64,000 nt of DNA. Origin: CAILZL01 sp963748005 (GTDB taxonomy: Bacteria; Pseudomonadota; Gammaproteobacteria; Steroidobacterales; Steroidobacteraceae). The notes under the pieces were generated by a model. That model did not search any database, had not been told where the DNA came from, and was given only the letters and a program-made list of their open reading frames with translations. The DNA lies in assembly GCA_963748005.1 (NCBI GenBank), contig CAVVHH010000002.1, forward strand, positions 3,552,489-3,616,488, written 5' to 3'. Position 1 is the stretch's first letter; each line of letters begins with the position of its first letter. The translations under genes were made by a program, and so were the position numbers. Positions 1 to 9,513 of this stretch are shown here, piece by piece.

Positions 1-804
1 CAGTGAAAACGCGGCATCGTTACAGACCGCGCCGATGTCGCCCAGGTGATTGGCCAGTCGTTCCAGCTCGGCCATGATGGCGCGTAGATACACGGCGCGC
101 GGCGGTGCATCGGTGCCGGTGGCATGCTCCACGGCACGAGCAAAGGCCCAGGCATAAGCCACGGTGCTGTCGCCGGACACGCGTCCTGCCAGGCGTGCTG
201 CGGCAGTGAGATCCTTGCCCGCCATGAGTGAGTCGATTCCCTTGTGCACGTAACCCAGGCGTTCTTCCAGGCGCACCACGGTTTCGCCATGCGCGGTGAA
301 ACGAAAATGTCCGGGTTCGATAATGCCCGCATGCACCGGGCCCACCGGTATCTGATGCAGATTCGGTCCCTCTGCGGTCAAGAATTTTTGGGTATAGGGT
401 TGAGCCGGTCCCGGTGCTGCCGCCAGCGGTGCGCTCAATTCCCAACGGCCGTGATCCAGCCACGGCCGCCGATCCGGCAGATTCACTACTTCGATGCCGT
501 ACAGATCCTGTATCGCCCGTTCAAGTCGCAGCGCGGGTGGATGCGCGGCGGCGAGCGAGGGAATCCGATTGTCCATTACCGCCAGGGAGAAGACTGCAAC
601 TTCATGAGTGTTGTCTTGCTGAGTGTTGACTTGAAGTACTGCGGCATGCACGGAGCCGTGATCACCCCATAAACCCAGCAACGCCAAACTTTGGTTGCGC
701 AGCATCTCGCCCAGGGCATACCAATATTCTGCAGACACCACCCGTCTGGACCAACCCCGATGTCTGGTCACTGTGCTGCCTTCGTTACTGAGGAGATTAA
801 TCAC
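1..804 (-). CDS. hyfG: Ehr/Hyf-type complex large subunit (HyfG/HycE-like), 3' part outside window
   Basis: The open frame runs 268 codons from a GTG at 804 to the window edge, so the C-terminus is missing. Residues about 25-125 look like the NuoC-like domain (VNLPDRRPWLDHGRW). From about 153 the NuoD/[NiFe]-hydrogenase large-subunit fold begins (IPVGPVHAGIIEPGHFRF, ELERLANHLGDIG). The N-terminal nickel motif, RVCGIC in HycE, reads RVSGDS at 208-213, so both cysteines are serines. This argues against hydrogenase activity and for an energy-converting hydrogenase-related (Ehr) complex. The gene starts 5 bp after the hyfF-like stop, with GGGAGA about 9 nt upstream of the GTG. It is the fifth gene of the minus-strand operon. 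The second cysteine pair lies outside the window. Confidence 0.85.
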   Translation of the reverse strand, partial: MINLLSNEGSTVTRHRGWSRRVVSAEYWYALGEMLRNQSLALLGLWGDHGSVHAAVLQVNTQQDNTHEVAVFSLAVMDNRIPSLAAAHPPALRLERAIQDLYGIEVVNLPDRRPWLDHGRWELSAPLAAAPGPAQPYTQKFLTAEGPNLHQIPVGPVHAGIIEPGHFRFTAHGETVVRLEERLGYVHKGIDSLMAGKDLTAAARLAGRVSGDSTVAYAWAFARAVEHATGTDAPPRAVYLRAIMAELERLANHLGDIGAVCNDAAFSL

Positions 805-809
805 GCGTA

Positions 810-2267
810 CTATTCTCCCAGTAAGGCTGCTACATTGCGAAACCACAGTACGATGGTTTCCGGCAGGAACAGGCCGGCAATCAGCACCAGCGTCAGATGC
901 AGGATCATCGGCGCCAGGCGAAACGCGCTGAGCGTATGACGTTTGTCGGTCTCGCCAAATACCAGGCCATGCGTGCGCAACATGATGGCGGCAAATGCCA
1001 CCAGCAGTCCGAATGCCAGGGGCACGGCCAGCCAGGGTGAGCGGGCGAAGCTACTGGTCACGATCAAAAACTCACTGGTAAACACGCCGAATGGGGGCAG
1101 TCCCACAATGGCCACGACCGAGATCAGCAACAACCAGCCCAATAGCGGTTGACTGCGAGTCAAGCCACGAATGTCGGCAATGCGTTGCGTACCTTCCAGC
1201 TGCGTCACATAACCCACACCAAAGAAGATGGCGGATTTGGTCAGGCTGTGCATGGCCATATGCAGCAGGCCGGCAAAATTCGCCAGCGGTCCGCCGAGAC
1301 CGAAGGCAAAAGTGATGATGCCCATGTGTTCGATGGATGAATAAGCAAACATGCGTTTGATGTCGCGGCGTCGATAAATCATGAAGCCGGCGAAGATCAG
1401 CGACACCAGGCCCAGCGTTACCATCAGCGGGCCCGGCGACAACACGCCGGGGTTACCCGACATGATCAACTTGAAACGCAGCAGGGCAAACAAAGCGACA
1501 TTTAGCAGTAAGCCCGACAACACCGCCGAAATCGGCGTGGGGCCTTCGGCATGCGCATCCGGCAGCCAGGCATGCATGGGCGCCAGGCCCACCTTGGTGC
1601 CGTAGCCCAGCAACAAGAACACGAATGCCAGATTCAGCAGAGCTGGATCGAATGTGGCGGAATTTGCGACCAAACGATCCCAAGCCATCGCCGGCAAACC
1701 CTCACCGAGGTGCGACTGCGCCGCCAGATACACCAGGATGGTGCCGAACAGGGCGAGTGCGATGCCCACCGAGCCCAGAATGAAATATTTCCAGGCCGCC
1801 TCCAGCGCGGCGTGCGTGCGGTAAATGCCGACCATCGATACGGTGGTGAGCGTGGATACCTCGACGGCAACCCACATCAAGCCGATGTTGTTGGCCAGCA
1901 GCGCCAGATTCATCGCGCCCATCAGCAATTGATACATCGCGTGATAAAAGCGCAGGTATTTGTGGGTCAAGCGTCCCGATTCGATTTCGTGCGCGAGATA
2001 ACCGGCGCTGAAGATACTGGTGGTGAAGCCTACCAGCGTGTTGATGACCAGGAACACCGTGTTGAGGTCGTCCACCGCCAGATACACACCGCCTGCTGGA
2101 CGCTGCACATACAGCATCAGGGTGGCGAGCAGGGTGACGCCGCAGAACAATGTGTTGAGCACGGCCGGCAGGCGATATCCGGGCATCAATGCAAACAACA
2201 GCGCGCCGATCGCGGGCACCACCAGTAAGGCCAGCATGGCCAGTGTGGAGATGGCGGGTGGGCTCAT
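810..2267 (-). CDS. hyfF: Hyf-type proton-pumping subunit F (NuoN/M antiporter family)
   Basis: 485 aa, almost wholly hydrophobic, about 14 membrane segments. It belongs to the NuoL/M/N antiporter-like family. The conserved membrane glutamate is visible at E136 (WVAVEVSTL), and the broken-helix lysine segment is present (GTKVGLAPMHAWLPDAHAE). The following helix has LLLNVALFALLRF, the usual HyfF variant in which the second lysine is absent. In the family this subunit conducts protons across the inner membrane as part of a complex I-like machine. The start overlaps the hyfE-like stop by 4 bp, which implies translational coupling. E. coli HyfF is somewhat longer (526 aa). Confidence 0.9.
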   Translation of the reverse strand: MSPPAISTLAMLALLVVPAIGALLFALMPGYRLPAVLNTLFCGVTLLATLMLYVQRPAGGVYLAVDDLNTVFLVINTLVGFTTSIFSAGYLAHEIESGRLTHKYLRFYHAMYQLLMGAMNLALLANNIGLMWVAVEVSTLTTVSMVGIYRTHAALEAAWKYFILGSVGIALALFGTILVYLAAQSHLGEGLPAMAWDRLVANSATFDPALLNLAFVFLLLGYGTKVGLAPMHAWLPDAHAEGPTPISAVLSGLLLNVALFALLRFKLIMSGNPGVLSPGPLMVTLGLVSLIFAGFMIYRRRDIKRMFAYSSIEHMGIITFAFGLGGPLANFAGLLHMAMHSLTKSAIFFGVGYVTQLEGTQRIADIRGLTRSQPLLGWLLLISVVAIVGLPPFGVFTSEFLIVTSSFARSPWLAVPLAFGLLVAFAAIMLRTHGLVFGETDKRHTLSAFRLAPMILHLTLVLIAGLFLPETIVLWFRNVAALLGE

Positions 2268-2926
2268 TGTTGTTCCCCGCGCGACATATCCAGTGCTTGC
2301 AGGTCCACGGTGTCGAAACGCTCTCGAATGCGGAACAGGAAGATGCCGATCACGATGAAGGCGATGAGAATGGAGAATGCCACGCTGATCTCAACCACCA
2401 GCGGCATGCCTTTCGCACCGGTAGCCGCCAGCACCAGGCCATTCTCCAGCGACATGAAACCCACTACCTGACTGACCGCGTTGCGGCGACTGACCATCAT
2501 CAACATACCAAGCAATACCACCGACAAGGCGAATGCCAGATCTTCGCGGCCGATGGACGAGGCGGCGGTGGTCACCGGCAGCATCACCACGATCGATAGC
2601 GCGACCAGGCCTATACCCAACAACATGGTGAAGCCAATGCTGCCCACCGGTTCGATGGAACGATGGATGCCCAGTCGTTGCACAATGCGATGCAACGCCC
2701 AGGGGATCATGATCGCTTTGAAAGTGAGCGCAATGATGGCGGTGATGTACAGATGCGGCGCCGCTTGCGTGAAAGCCTGCCAGCCCACGGCCAGCGATAG
2801 CACGAAGGCATGCAATGCAAACACATTCAATAATGCGAACATGCGGTCCTGATACAGCAGCATGAAGCTCACCAGTACCAGCGAGCCGGCCAGCAGGTGT
2901 GCGATGTCGAAGTACAAGCCGGTCAC
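2264..2926 (-). CDS. hyfE: Hyf-type membrane subunit E
   Basis: 220 aa with about seven predicted membrane helices, close to E. coli HyfE (216 aa). The C-terminal half resembles NuoK: short helices, and an ENGL stretch after FMSLE. It is a small integral subunit expected between the antiporter-like subunits and the quinone-module-like HyfC. It overlaps both neighbours by 4 bp (stop-start ATGA arrangement), so it is clearly part of the operon. I see no soluble domain. Confidence 0.87.
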   Translation of the reverse strand: MTGLYFDIAHLLAGSLVLVSFMLLYQDRMFALLNVFALHAFVLSLAVGWQAFTQAAPHLYITAIIALTFKAIMIPWALHRIVQRLGIHRSIEPVGSIGFTMLLGIGLVALSIVVMLPVTTAASSIGREDLAFALSVVLLGMLMMVSRRNAVSQVVGFMSLENGLVLAATGAKGMPLVVEISVAFSILIAFIVIGIFLFRIRERFDTVDLQALDMSRGEQQ

Positions 2927-3894
2927 TTGGTCACCCGCGAAACAAACAGCAGCAGCGCGCCCAACAGACCCAGCATGAGTGCCATGCCAAGGAACTGCGG
3001 CACGCGAAATACACGCATCTTGGCGATCGACGCTTCGAATAAACCGAGCACGAAGGCTAGTGCCAGCAGTTTGAGTACAAAACTGACGATGCCGGCTGCC
3101 AGATCGACAGGCACGCTGCCGGCAGTGGCAATCCCCATCGGCAGGAACACGCAGGCGAGAATCGACAGATACGCCACCAACTTGACTGCTGCAGCGAGCT
3201 CAATCATCAACAAATGCCGACCCGAATATTCCAGCACCATGGCTTCATGCACCATGGTGAGTTCCAGATGTGTGGCGGGATTGTCAATGGGAATGCGTGC
3301 GTTTTCGGCGAGCGCCACCATGACCAGTGCGATCACTGCCATGGCCAGTGAAACCCGCAAGCCCACATCCGGTCCGCTCATGAAGGCTGATACACCGGAC
3401 AGCTGACTGGTGCCGGCCAGCAACGCCACAATAAACACCACCATCAACATGGCTGGCTCGGCCAGTGCGGCGATCATCACTTCGCGGCTGGCGCCGATAC
3501 CCCCGAAGCTGGTGCCGGCATCGAGCCCCGCCAGCGCCAACGCGGCGCGCGCGGTGCCGAGCAACGCTACGATCGCAATGAAATCGCCTGACCAGCTGAA
3601 CAACAATTGCGTAGCGAAGGTTGGCACCAACGCAGCGGCCACCCAGGTAGCGGCGAACACTACATACGGATAGGCGCGGAACAATGGTGAAGTGCTGTCG
3701 GCGACAATGATTTCCTTGCGCGCCAGACGCATGAGGTCGCGATAGGGTTGCCATACGGATGCGCCGATGCGTCGCTGCACGCGCGCCTTGGTCTTGCGCG
3801 TGATACCCACAAGCAGTGGCGCCAGTAAGACCACCAGGAACATCTGCAACAATTGCAGCGGCAACGAACTGAGCAGTGTTGCGTCTAGCGCCAT
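2923..3894 (-). CDS. hyfC: Hyf-type membrane subunit C (NuoH-like)
   Basis: 323 aa from the ATG at 3894, which overlaps the hyfB stop by 10 bp. An open frame extends to 3996, but the extra 34 residues are polar, unlike the family, and lie inside hyfB, so I reject that start. NuoH/HyfC signatures are present: KARVQRRIGA near the N-terminus, and RIPIDNPATHLELTMVHEAM in the cytoplasmic loop that contacts the peripheral arm. In complex I this subunit anchors the hydrophilic arm and forms much of the quinone cavity. Confidence 0.9.
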   Translation of the reverse strand: MALDATLLSSLPLQLLQMFLVVLLAPLLVGITRKTKARVQRRIGASVWQPYRDLMRLARKEIIVADSTSPLFRAYPYVVFAATWVAAALVPTFATQLLFSWSGDFIAIVALLGTARAALALAGLDAGTSFGGIGASREVMIAALAEPAMLMVVFIVALLAGTSQLSGVSAFMSGPDVGLRVSLAMAVIALVMVALAENARIPIDNPATHLELTMVHEAMVLEYSGRHLLMIELAAAVKLVAYLSILACVFLPMGIATAGSVPVDLAAGIVSFVLKLLALAFVLGLFEASIAKMRVFRVPQFLGMALMLGLLGALLLFVSRVTK

Positions 3895-5909
3895 GCGGTT
3901 ACTACCGTCAGCAAAATCAACAACGCGACGAACACCATCAGCAGATAGCGGCGTATGGTGAGAAATTGCAATTGATTCAATTTGTCCGCCAGCCATAACA
4001 CGGCATTGGCCAACGGCAGATAGACGTAATGCCAGGGCAGGTCATACCAATGGGTGTCGATACGCGCCGTTCGCTGTTCGCCGGGAGCGGGCATGTCCAC
4101 TTGTTCGCTGGCGTGAAACAAGCTGGCGCCGAACACGCGTTTGATGGGTTGTGCAAAACTTTGCGCGCTGTACTGCGTAGCCGGTTGCGGATCGGGAAAG
4201 CCACAGTCCCAGGTGGGGCCGCGCCGCAATGCGCCGGACGCAAAAAAGCGCAGCACCAGTGCGGCCAGCGTTGCCGCCATTAGCAGGAAGATCAGAATCG
4301 TCAGCCCGTTGTACGAACTTGCCGAGGTGGGCAGCGGTAGTAGCGAACCCCAGGGTGCATTGCCGGCAATCGGCATCGTAGTCCCCAGTAATTGCTGTAC
4401 GACATATTGCAGTGGTTCGATGGCCAGCACCGGCAGTGCGCCGAGCAGGACACAAGACAACGCCGCTATCGCCATTGCGGAGCTGGAAAAAAAATCCGTT
4501 TCTTGCGCGTCGCGAGCGGCACTACTACGCGCACGACCCAGGAAGGTGATACCAAACAGGCGCACCACCACACCGGCCGCCAGCGCTGCGGCGAGGGCGA
4601 ATGCCGCGCCAGCCGCTGGCACAATCATTTTCAATAACCAACCCGGCAAAGCGGGGCTGGCCAATACCGATTGGAACAACAACCACTCGGATACAAAGCC
4701 GTTAAACGGTGGCAGGGCAGCGATGGCCAGGGAACCCACCAACATGGCGGCCATGGTCTTGGGCATGCGCCGCGCCAGTCCGCCATACGCATCCAGTTGG
4801 CGTTCGCCGGTGGTGGCCACTACCGCGCCGGCGCCCATAAACAGCAGGCTTTTCATGAAGGCATGGTTGACCGCATGCAATAAGGCGGTGGTTAACGCCA
4901 GCGCAGCGGCGGCAGCCAATCCTGATGCTTGAAACGCCAGCGCCAGGCCGAGTGAAGCAAAGATCACGCCGATATTTTCGATCGTGCTGAAAGCGAGCGA
5001 GCGTTTAATGTCGGTTTCGAACATGGCGGCCAGCACTGCGTACACTGCCGTTACTGCACCCAGTACGATGAGGGCCGCGCCCAGCCATGCGCCAGCAGCG
5101 CCGGGAACCGCCAAGTCGAATGCGAAACGCATGAAGCCGTAGATCGCCACTTTGGTCATCACGCCGCTCATCAATGCCGAGACATGTGAAGGCGCGGCGG
5201 GATGTGCCAGCGGCAACCAGGCATGCAAGGGAAACAGCCCGGCTTTGGAGCCGGTACCGGCCAGTGCCAATAGCAAGCTGAATGCTGCGGTGACTGCCGG
5301 TAAGTGAGCCGCACGAATCTGCTCGAAACTGTAACCACCGGCTGAACCAGCCAGCATGCCGAACAGCAGTAACAGACAGAGCGTGCCGGCAAAGGCCATG
5401 ACCAGATAGACGAAACCGGCATGACGGTTACTGGCGTCGCGATCCTGGCTCACCACCAGTGCCCAGGACGCCAATGACATGAATTCCCAACCGACCAGGA
5501 ACGAGAAGGCATCGTTGGCCATTAATATCAGATTCATTCCCGCCAGGAAGGCGGCGTAAAACGGCAGCACGCGTTGCGGTTCGTGTTCATGACTGCCATA
5601 GCCCACGGCGTACCAGCTCACCAAGGCAATGACGGCATTGATCAGTGCGGCGAATGTTGCGCTCAATGCGTCCCAGCCCAACAAGGTGTGGCCCAGTGGC
5701 AAGCCGATGGGCAGTTGTACAAGTAGCGGTGTTGCTGACGTCAACAAAGCTGCGAGTGCGCAAGTGGCAAGAGCGGCGCACAGTCCGCAACAGGTCAGAT
5801 AAAACCCGCGAATCGCCGCCGTCCGCTTCAGCCACGACGCTGAAACACTTAACAGCAATAGCAGACCGATACCGCAGACTGCCCATTGATTTAACGACCA
5901 GCCATTCAT
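3885..5909 (-). CDS. hyfB: Hyf-type proton-pumping subunit B (NuoL family)
   Basis: 674 aa, nearly the length of E. coli HyfB (672). It is a NuoL/HyfB antiporter-like protein with about 15-16 membrane segments. The conserved glutamate is E142 (FLVGWEFMSLASW). The lysine helices read GSKAGLFPLHAWLP and SGVMTKVAIYGFMRF. A polar loop near residues 570-640 (GPTWDCGFPDPQPATQYSAQ) is typical of HyfB. First gene of the operon. There is no HyfA ferredoxin and no HyfD, so the complex would have two antiporter-like subunits (B and F). Confidence 0.92.
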   Translation of the reverse strand: MNGWSLNQWAVCGIGLLLLLSVSASWLKRTAAIRGFYLTCCGLCAALATCALAALLTSATPLLVQLPIGLPLGHTLLGWDALSATFAALINAVIALVSWYAVGYGSHEHEPQRVLPFYAAFLAGMNLILMANDAFSFLVGWEFMSLASWALVVSQDRDASNRHAGFVYLVMAFAGTLCLLLLFGMLAGSAGGYSFEQIRAAHLPAVTAAFSLLLALAGTGSKAGLFPLHAWLPLAHPAAPSHVSALMSGVMTKVAIYGFMRFAFDLAVPGAAGAWLGAALIVLGAVTAVYAVLAAMFETDIKRSLAFSTIENIGVIFASLGLALAFQASGLAAAAALALTTALLHAVNHAFMKSLLFMGAGAVVATTGERQLDAYGGLARRMPKTMAAMLVGSLAIAALPPFNGFVSEWLLFQSVLASPALPGWLLKMIVPAAGAAFALAAALAAGVVVRLFGITFLGRARSSAARDAQETDFFSSSAMAIAALSCVLLGALPVLAIEPLQYVVQQLLGTTMPIAGNAPWGSLLPLPTSASSYNGLTILIFLLMAATLAALVLRFFASGALRRGPTWDCGFPDPQPATQYSAQSFAQPIKRVFGASLFHASEQVDMPAPGEQRTARIDTHWYDLPWHYVYLPLANAVLWLADKLNQLQFLTIRRYLLMVFVALLILLTVVTAWR

Positions 5910-5956
5910 TTGAGGGGATATCTCGCGCCTGCCGCTTATGTGGAGTTCAGGGGTGG

Positions 5957-6232
5957 TTAGGACTGCGTTGCGTTGGGACTCGAGCCGGTTGTTCGTAAAC
6001 GTACGCCACGTCCGCCGCTGGTACTCGCGGCGTTTTCCCCGATGAGTTCAATGCCCGCCGTTTCCAGCGCTGCGACCAGCTTCATCAGGGAATCAACGTT
6101 GCCTCGTATAACGTCTTCACTGGCCTCCATACGTTGAATGGTTGGTAGTGATAGACCGGCCGCTTCGGCCAGCATCTTTTGATCGATGCCGAGCAGCGCA
6201 CGAGCAGCTCGTAGTTGGGCGGCTGTAAGCAC
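5957..6232 (-). CDS. XRE-family helix-turn-helix regulator
   Basis: 91 aa with a GTG start. Residues 1-60 form a Cro/CI-type HTH (AAQLRAARALLGIDQKMLAE, then AGLSLPTIQRMEAS), followed by a short helix and a polar tail. It lies 47 bp upstream of the hyf-like operon on the same strand and divergent from accA. Local control of either is plausible but unproven. The AT-rich stretch just upstream (about 6240-6285) contains an imperfect palindrome, ATGTATAAAACAT, that could be its operator. Confidence 0.8.
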   Translation of the reverse strand: MLTAAQLRAARALLGIDQKMLAEAAGLSLPTIQRMEASEDVIRGNVDSLMKLVAALETAGIELIGENAASTSGGRGVRLRTTGSSPNATQS

Positions 6233-6418
6233 GTCTAAAGCATTCTTTCTGATGTATAAAACATTAGTCTTAATATTTCACATGTCATTGGCGCTCGTCA
6301 ATCGGAGCATGGCGCTGCGTGCCCAACACGTTTCCGGCGCGGTTGCGGATTGCTGGCCAGAAACGGGAATCTCCGCTATTGTCGCGCCTCCATTTTTCAG
6401 CCCTGAGACGCTAGCCCT

Positions 6419-7372
6419 ATGAATTTTCTGGATTTCGAGCAACCCATTGCGGAGCTGGAAGCCAAGATCGATGAGCTGAAATTCGTCACCAACGACGCCG
6501 AAGTCAGCCTGGCCGAAGAGATTTCCCGGCTGCGCGCCAAGAGCCGCAGCCTGACCACCAGTATCTTTGCCAATCTGTCGCCCTGGCAGATCACCCAGCT
6601 GGCGCGTCACCCCCAGCGTCCATACACGCTGGATTACATCGGCATGCTGTGCACTGAGTTCAACGAACTGCATGGCGATCGCATGTACGCCGATGACGCC
6701 GCCATCGTGGGCGGCATTGCGCGCCTGGACGGCAAGCCGGTGATGATCATTGGCCAGCAGAAGGGTCGCGATACCAAGGAGCGGGTACGTCGCAACTACG
6801 GCATGCCCAAGCCAGAGGGCTATCGCAAGGCGCAGCGCCTGATGCACATGGCCGAACGTTTCCAGATACCCATCATCACCTTCATCGATACCCCCGGCGC
6901 CTATCCCGGTGTGGGCTCCGAAGAGCGCGGCCAGAGTGAAGCCATTGCCCGCAGTCTGTTCATCATGGCCGAACTGAAAGTGCCGATCATCAGTGCCGTG
7001 ATCGGCGAAGGCGGTTCCGGCGGCGCCTTGGCAATTGGTGTATGCGACCACCTGATCATGTTGCAGTTCAGTGTGTACTCGGTGATCTCACCCGAGGGCT
7101 GCGCTTCGATTCTGTGGAAGAGCGCCGACAAGAAAGAACTCGCAGCCGAAGCCATGGGCATGACCGCCGATCGTCTGCAAAAACTGGGATTGGTGGATGA
7201 GGTGCTGAAAGAACCCTTGGGTGGCGCGCATCGCGATCCGCAGTTCACGGCTGAAACCTTGAAGGCCGCCATCCTCAGCAAGCTTGCCGAACTTGAAACC
7301 AAGCCGATTGAAGATGTTGTCGCGCGTCGCTATGAACGATTGCGTGGCTATGGGGTGTATACCGAGGCTTGA
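6419..7372 (+). CDS. accA: Acetyl-CoA carboxylase carboxyltransferase subunit alpha
   Basis: 317 aa, the usual length. It makes the alpha half of the carboxyltransferase that moves CO2 from biotin-BCCP to acetyl-CoA, the first step of fatty acid synthesis, in the cytoplasm with AccD. Family motifs are clear: ERVRRNYGMPKPEGYRKAQR, TFIDTPGAYPGVGSEERGQS and GEGGSGGALAIGVCDH. The start, MNFLDFEQPIAELE, matches the family. It stands alone, divergent from the XRE gene. Confidence 0.98.
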   Translation: MNFLDFEQPIAELEAKIDELKFVTNDAEVSLAEEISRLRAKSRSLTTSIFANLSPWQITQLARHPQRPYTLDYIGMLCTEFNELHGDRMYADDAAIVGGIARLDGKPVMIIGQQKGRDTKERVRRNYGMPKPEGYRKAQRLMHMAERFQIPIITFIDTPGAYPGVGSEERGQSEAIARSLFIMAELKVPIISAVIGEGGSGGALAIGVCDHLIMLQFSVYSVISPEGCASILWKSADKKELAAEAMGMTADRLQKLGLVDEVLKEPLGGAHRDPQFTAETLKAAILSKLAELETKPIEDVVARRYERLRGYGVYTEA

Positions 7373-7380
7373 TGCACTTG

Positions 7381-7445
7381 GTAGGTTGGGCTGCAAAGCC
7401 CAACAGTCATCTGATGCGGATGTTGGGCTTTGCAGCCCAACCTGC
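7381..7445. repeat. GTAG-headed REP/BIME-like inverted repeat
   Basis: A 21-bp arm at 7384-7404 is perfectly repeated in inverse at 7422-7442, with a 17-bp loop. Each arm is itself a small palindrome (TTGGGCT-GCAA-AGCCCAA). The left arm is preceded by GTAG, the head tetranucleotide of REP elements moved by RAYT (TnpA-REP) transposases. It lies 9 bp after the accA stop and could also end transcription. Confidence 0.75.
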
Positions 7446-7472
7446 AACTTGTTGAGGGCTGAATGTTTTATC

Positions 7473-7506
7473 CCCTCTCCCTCAAGGGAGAGGGCAGGGT
7501 GAGGGT
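7473..7506. repeat. Short REP-like hairpin
   Basis: Nine-base arms CCCTCTCCC and GGGAGAGGG around TCAA (7473-7494), followed by CAGGGTGAGGGT. This is a widespread intergenic hairpin type in proteobacteria. It sits between the convergent accA and NERD-helicase genes and may help terminate both. Confidence 0.55.
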
Positions 7507-9299
7507 CAACCGCTCACCGCTCCATGCGGCATTGCCAGCAACTGCTTGACGAATTCCGAGCTTTGATGCGCAGTCAATATCAGGCGCTCGACCGCGCGGG
7601 TCATGCCGATGTACAGCAGGCGGGTATCTTCCATGGCTTCGTCTTCCTGATAGGGCATGAAACCCAGCCCGGCAATCGCCACCACCGGAAATTCCAGACC
7701 CTTGCTGCTGTGCAGGGTCATCAGTTTGATGCTGTCATGATCCGGTGCGAAGCGAGTTGCTGGCTGCCATTCCACCGGCAACTGCTGGGCGCGTAATTCC
7801 ACAGCCATGGCTTCGCCGACGAAGTGGGTCGGATACAGGACGGCCATGTCTTTCCACTGGCAGCCCCGGGCATGCAGCAGTCGCAGTTGTTGTGCGATGT
7901 GTCGGGCTTCATCCGGCAGCGAGTTGCATTGTGTCAGCGTGGGTGGACGGCCATGGCGACCGCTGCTTTCCGGGCTGACAAACGGAACGGCGTCATCGTC
8001 CAGTGTATTTTCTTCGGGCGTCAGCACGTCCCTGGCAAAGCTGTAGGCGTACTCCAGCACTTCGGCTGAATTGCGGTAGTTCACCCGCAAAACGGTGGTA
8101 CGCCCCCGCGCCTGAATGCCGACCTTGGCGAAGCTGAAAGCTCGCGAGCGCTTCTTGCCGTAGATGGATTGCGCATCGTCATACAGCAGCAGCAGGGAGT
8201 TGTTGCTGGGGTCCACCATCTGCGATAGCAATTTGAACCATTCCGGTTCGAAGTCGTGACCTTCATCGATCAGCACCGCACCATACTGCTCGACCGGAAT
8301 GCGTTGCTCGGCAACCGCCTGCGTGACGCTGCGTACCAGCCGGCCGGGAAATCCGGGACCGTCATTCGGCAAACCGACGCGATGCAGGCGCAGCTGATCC
8401 AGGCACCAGGCATGGAAGTGTCGCACGATGATGCGCCCCAGCAGTCGGCGATCGGTGATGAGTTGTTCCAGTCTGGCAGCCAGTGAATCGTTGTAGCACA
8501 GCACCAGTATGGGTTTGTCGCTGTTCCTGGCCAGCTGTTTGCAACGATACGCCAGGATCATGGTCTTGCCGGAGCCGGCCACACCATGGATGACGCGATG
8601 CCCGTCACCCAGACTACGTGCCAGTCGTTCCTGTTCCAGATCCATCACCAGCAAGGGGGCAGGCTTCTGACCGGCTTTGACGGGCTCCGGAAACAACGAC
8701 GCCTGCTGGATACGCAGTTCGGGAAACAGGTGATAGCGGATGCGATTCACTTGCTGTGAGTCCAACGGCGGTACTGTCTCGCTGCCGTTGCTGCGCCACA
8801 GACGTCGCTGGAATTCATCGGCCTGGGCCGATTCGGTCATCTCGTCCTTGCAGATCACTTGTTCTACGGGCAACGCAGTGCCCAGCTGGGCGCTATCGAA
8901 TTCCTTGCGGCTGATATTGCAAAGTACCAGGCCGTGACCCACCGGGCAGCGCAACAGGGGGTCATGATCGAGGATCTGGCGGATCATCCCGGCATACTGG
9001 CGGGCCTGCTCCAGCGGGTTGGCAACTTCCTTACAGACGCCGTCGTCCAGCAGGCTGATGCTGGTGTGGCCCACGGACAGAATCTGATCCAGCTTCCAGT
9101 CGCGTATTTCCAGCACCAGCAAGCCGTGCAGCGGGTCCAGCACTACAAAATCGGGGCGTTGATATCTGGGTCCGAAAGCCACGTCGTACCAGCAGACCGC
9201 GCTGACATCCAGCAAGGCTTCCATTCGCTGGGCAAGGCGCTTCTCGCCGGCATTCATGCGGCGCTGGCAGCTATGGAGCGATGGAATGAGGGTGGCCAT
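7506..9299 (-). CDS. NERD-domain UvrD/Rep-like DNA helicase
   Basis: 597 aa. Residues about 14-120 form a NERD (nuclease-related) domain with RPDFVVLDPLHG and LVLEIRDWK. A superfamily 1 helicase core follows: Walker A GVAGSGKT at 239-246, Walker B/DEAD-like VLIDEGHDFEPEW, YRNSAEVLEYAYSF, MTLHSSKGLEFPVVAIAGLG and RLLYIGMTRAVERLIL. The architecture suggests DNA unwinding coupled to cleavage, in repair or defence. No partner genes are adjacent. The substrate cannot be told from sequence. Confidence 0.85.
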   Translation of the reverse strand: MATLIPSLHSCQRRMNAGEKRLAQRMEALLDVSAVCWYDVAFGPRYQRPDFVVLDPLHGLLVLEIRDWKLDQILSVGHTSISLLDDGVCKEVANPLEQARQYAGMIRQILDHDPLLRCPVGHGLVLCNISRKEFDSAQLGTALPVEQVICKDEMTESAQADEFQRRLWRSNGSETVPPLDSQQVNRIRYHLFPELRIQQASLFPEPVKAGQKPAPLLVMDLEQERLARSLGDGHRVIHGVAGSGKTMILAYRCKQLARNSDKPILVLCYNDSLAARLEQLITDRRLLGRIIVRHFHAWCLDQLRLHRVGLPNDGPGFPGRLVRSVTQAVAEQRIPVEQYGAVLIDEGHDFEPEWFKLLSQMVDPSNNSLLLLYDDAQSIYGKKRSRAFSFAKVGIQARGRTTVLRVNYRNSAEVLEYAYSFARDVLTPEENTLDDDAVPFVSPESSGRHGRPPTLTQCNSLPDEARHIAQQLRLLHARGCQWKDMAVLYPTHFVGEAMAVELRAQQLPVEWQPATRFAPDHDSIKLMTLHSSKGLEFPVVAIAGLGFMPYQEDEAMEDTRLLYIGMTRAVERLILTAHQSSEFVKQLLAMPHGAVSG

Positions 9300-9513
9300 G
9301 GAAGGTGGATTAATGTCTTATGTCTGATACTTATCGGCACATGCTAGGTACAACCTTAGGTTGGAACGCAATGGCGGTCAACTTGTCGCATAGCAAAGTC
9401 GGCAGGCTGCATCAGTGAATTGGCCCAAATCGGGGGCGATTGCGGACAAAACCGATGCCCGAACCCCGGGCCATGGGTAGTCTCGACGAACCTTCTGAAT
9501 ATGGAGCGGCTGA

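Noticed and set aside
1551..2228. 225-aa plus-strand frame opposite hyfF
   Set aside because: Composition (Gln/His/Arg-rich) is that of an antisense shadow of a hydrophobic gene.
3895..3996. Longer start for hyfC
   Set aside because: The extra 34 residues lie in hyfB, are polar and do not match NuoH-type N-termini.
1..5909. Functional hydrogenase 4
   Set aside because: The nickel-binding cysteines of the large subunit are replaced by serines.
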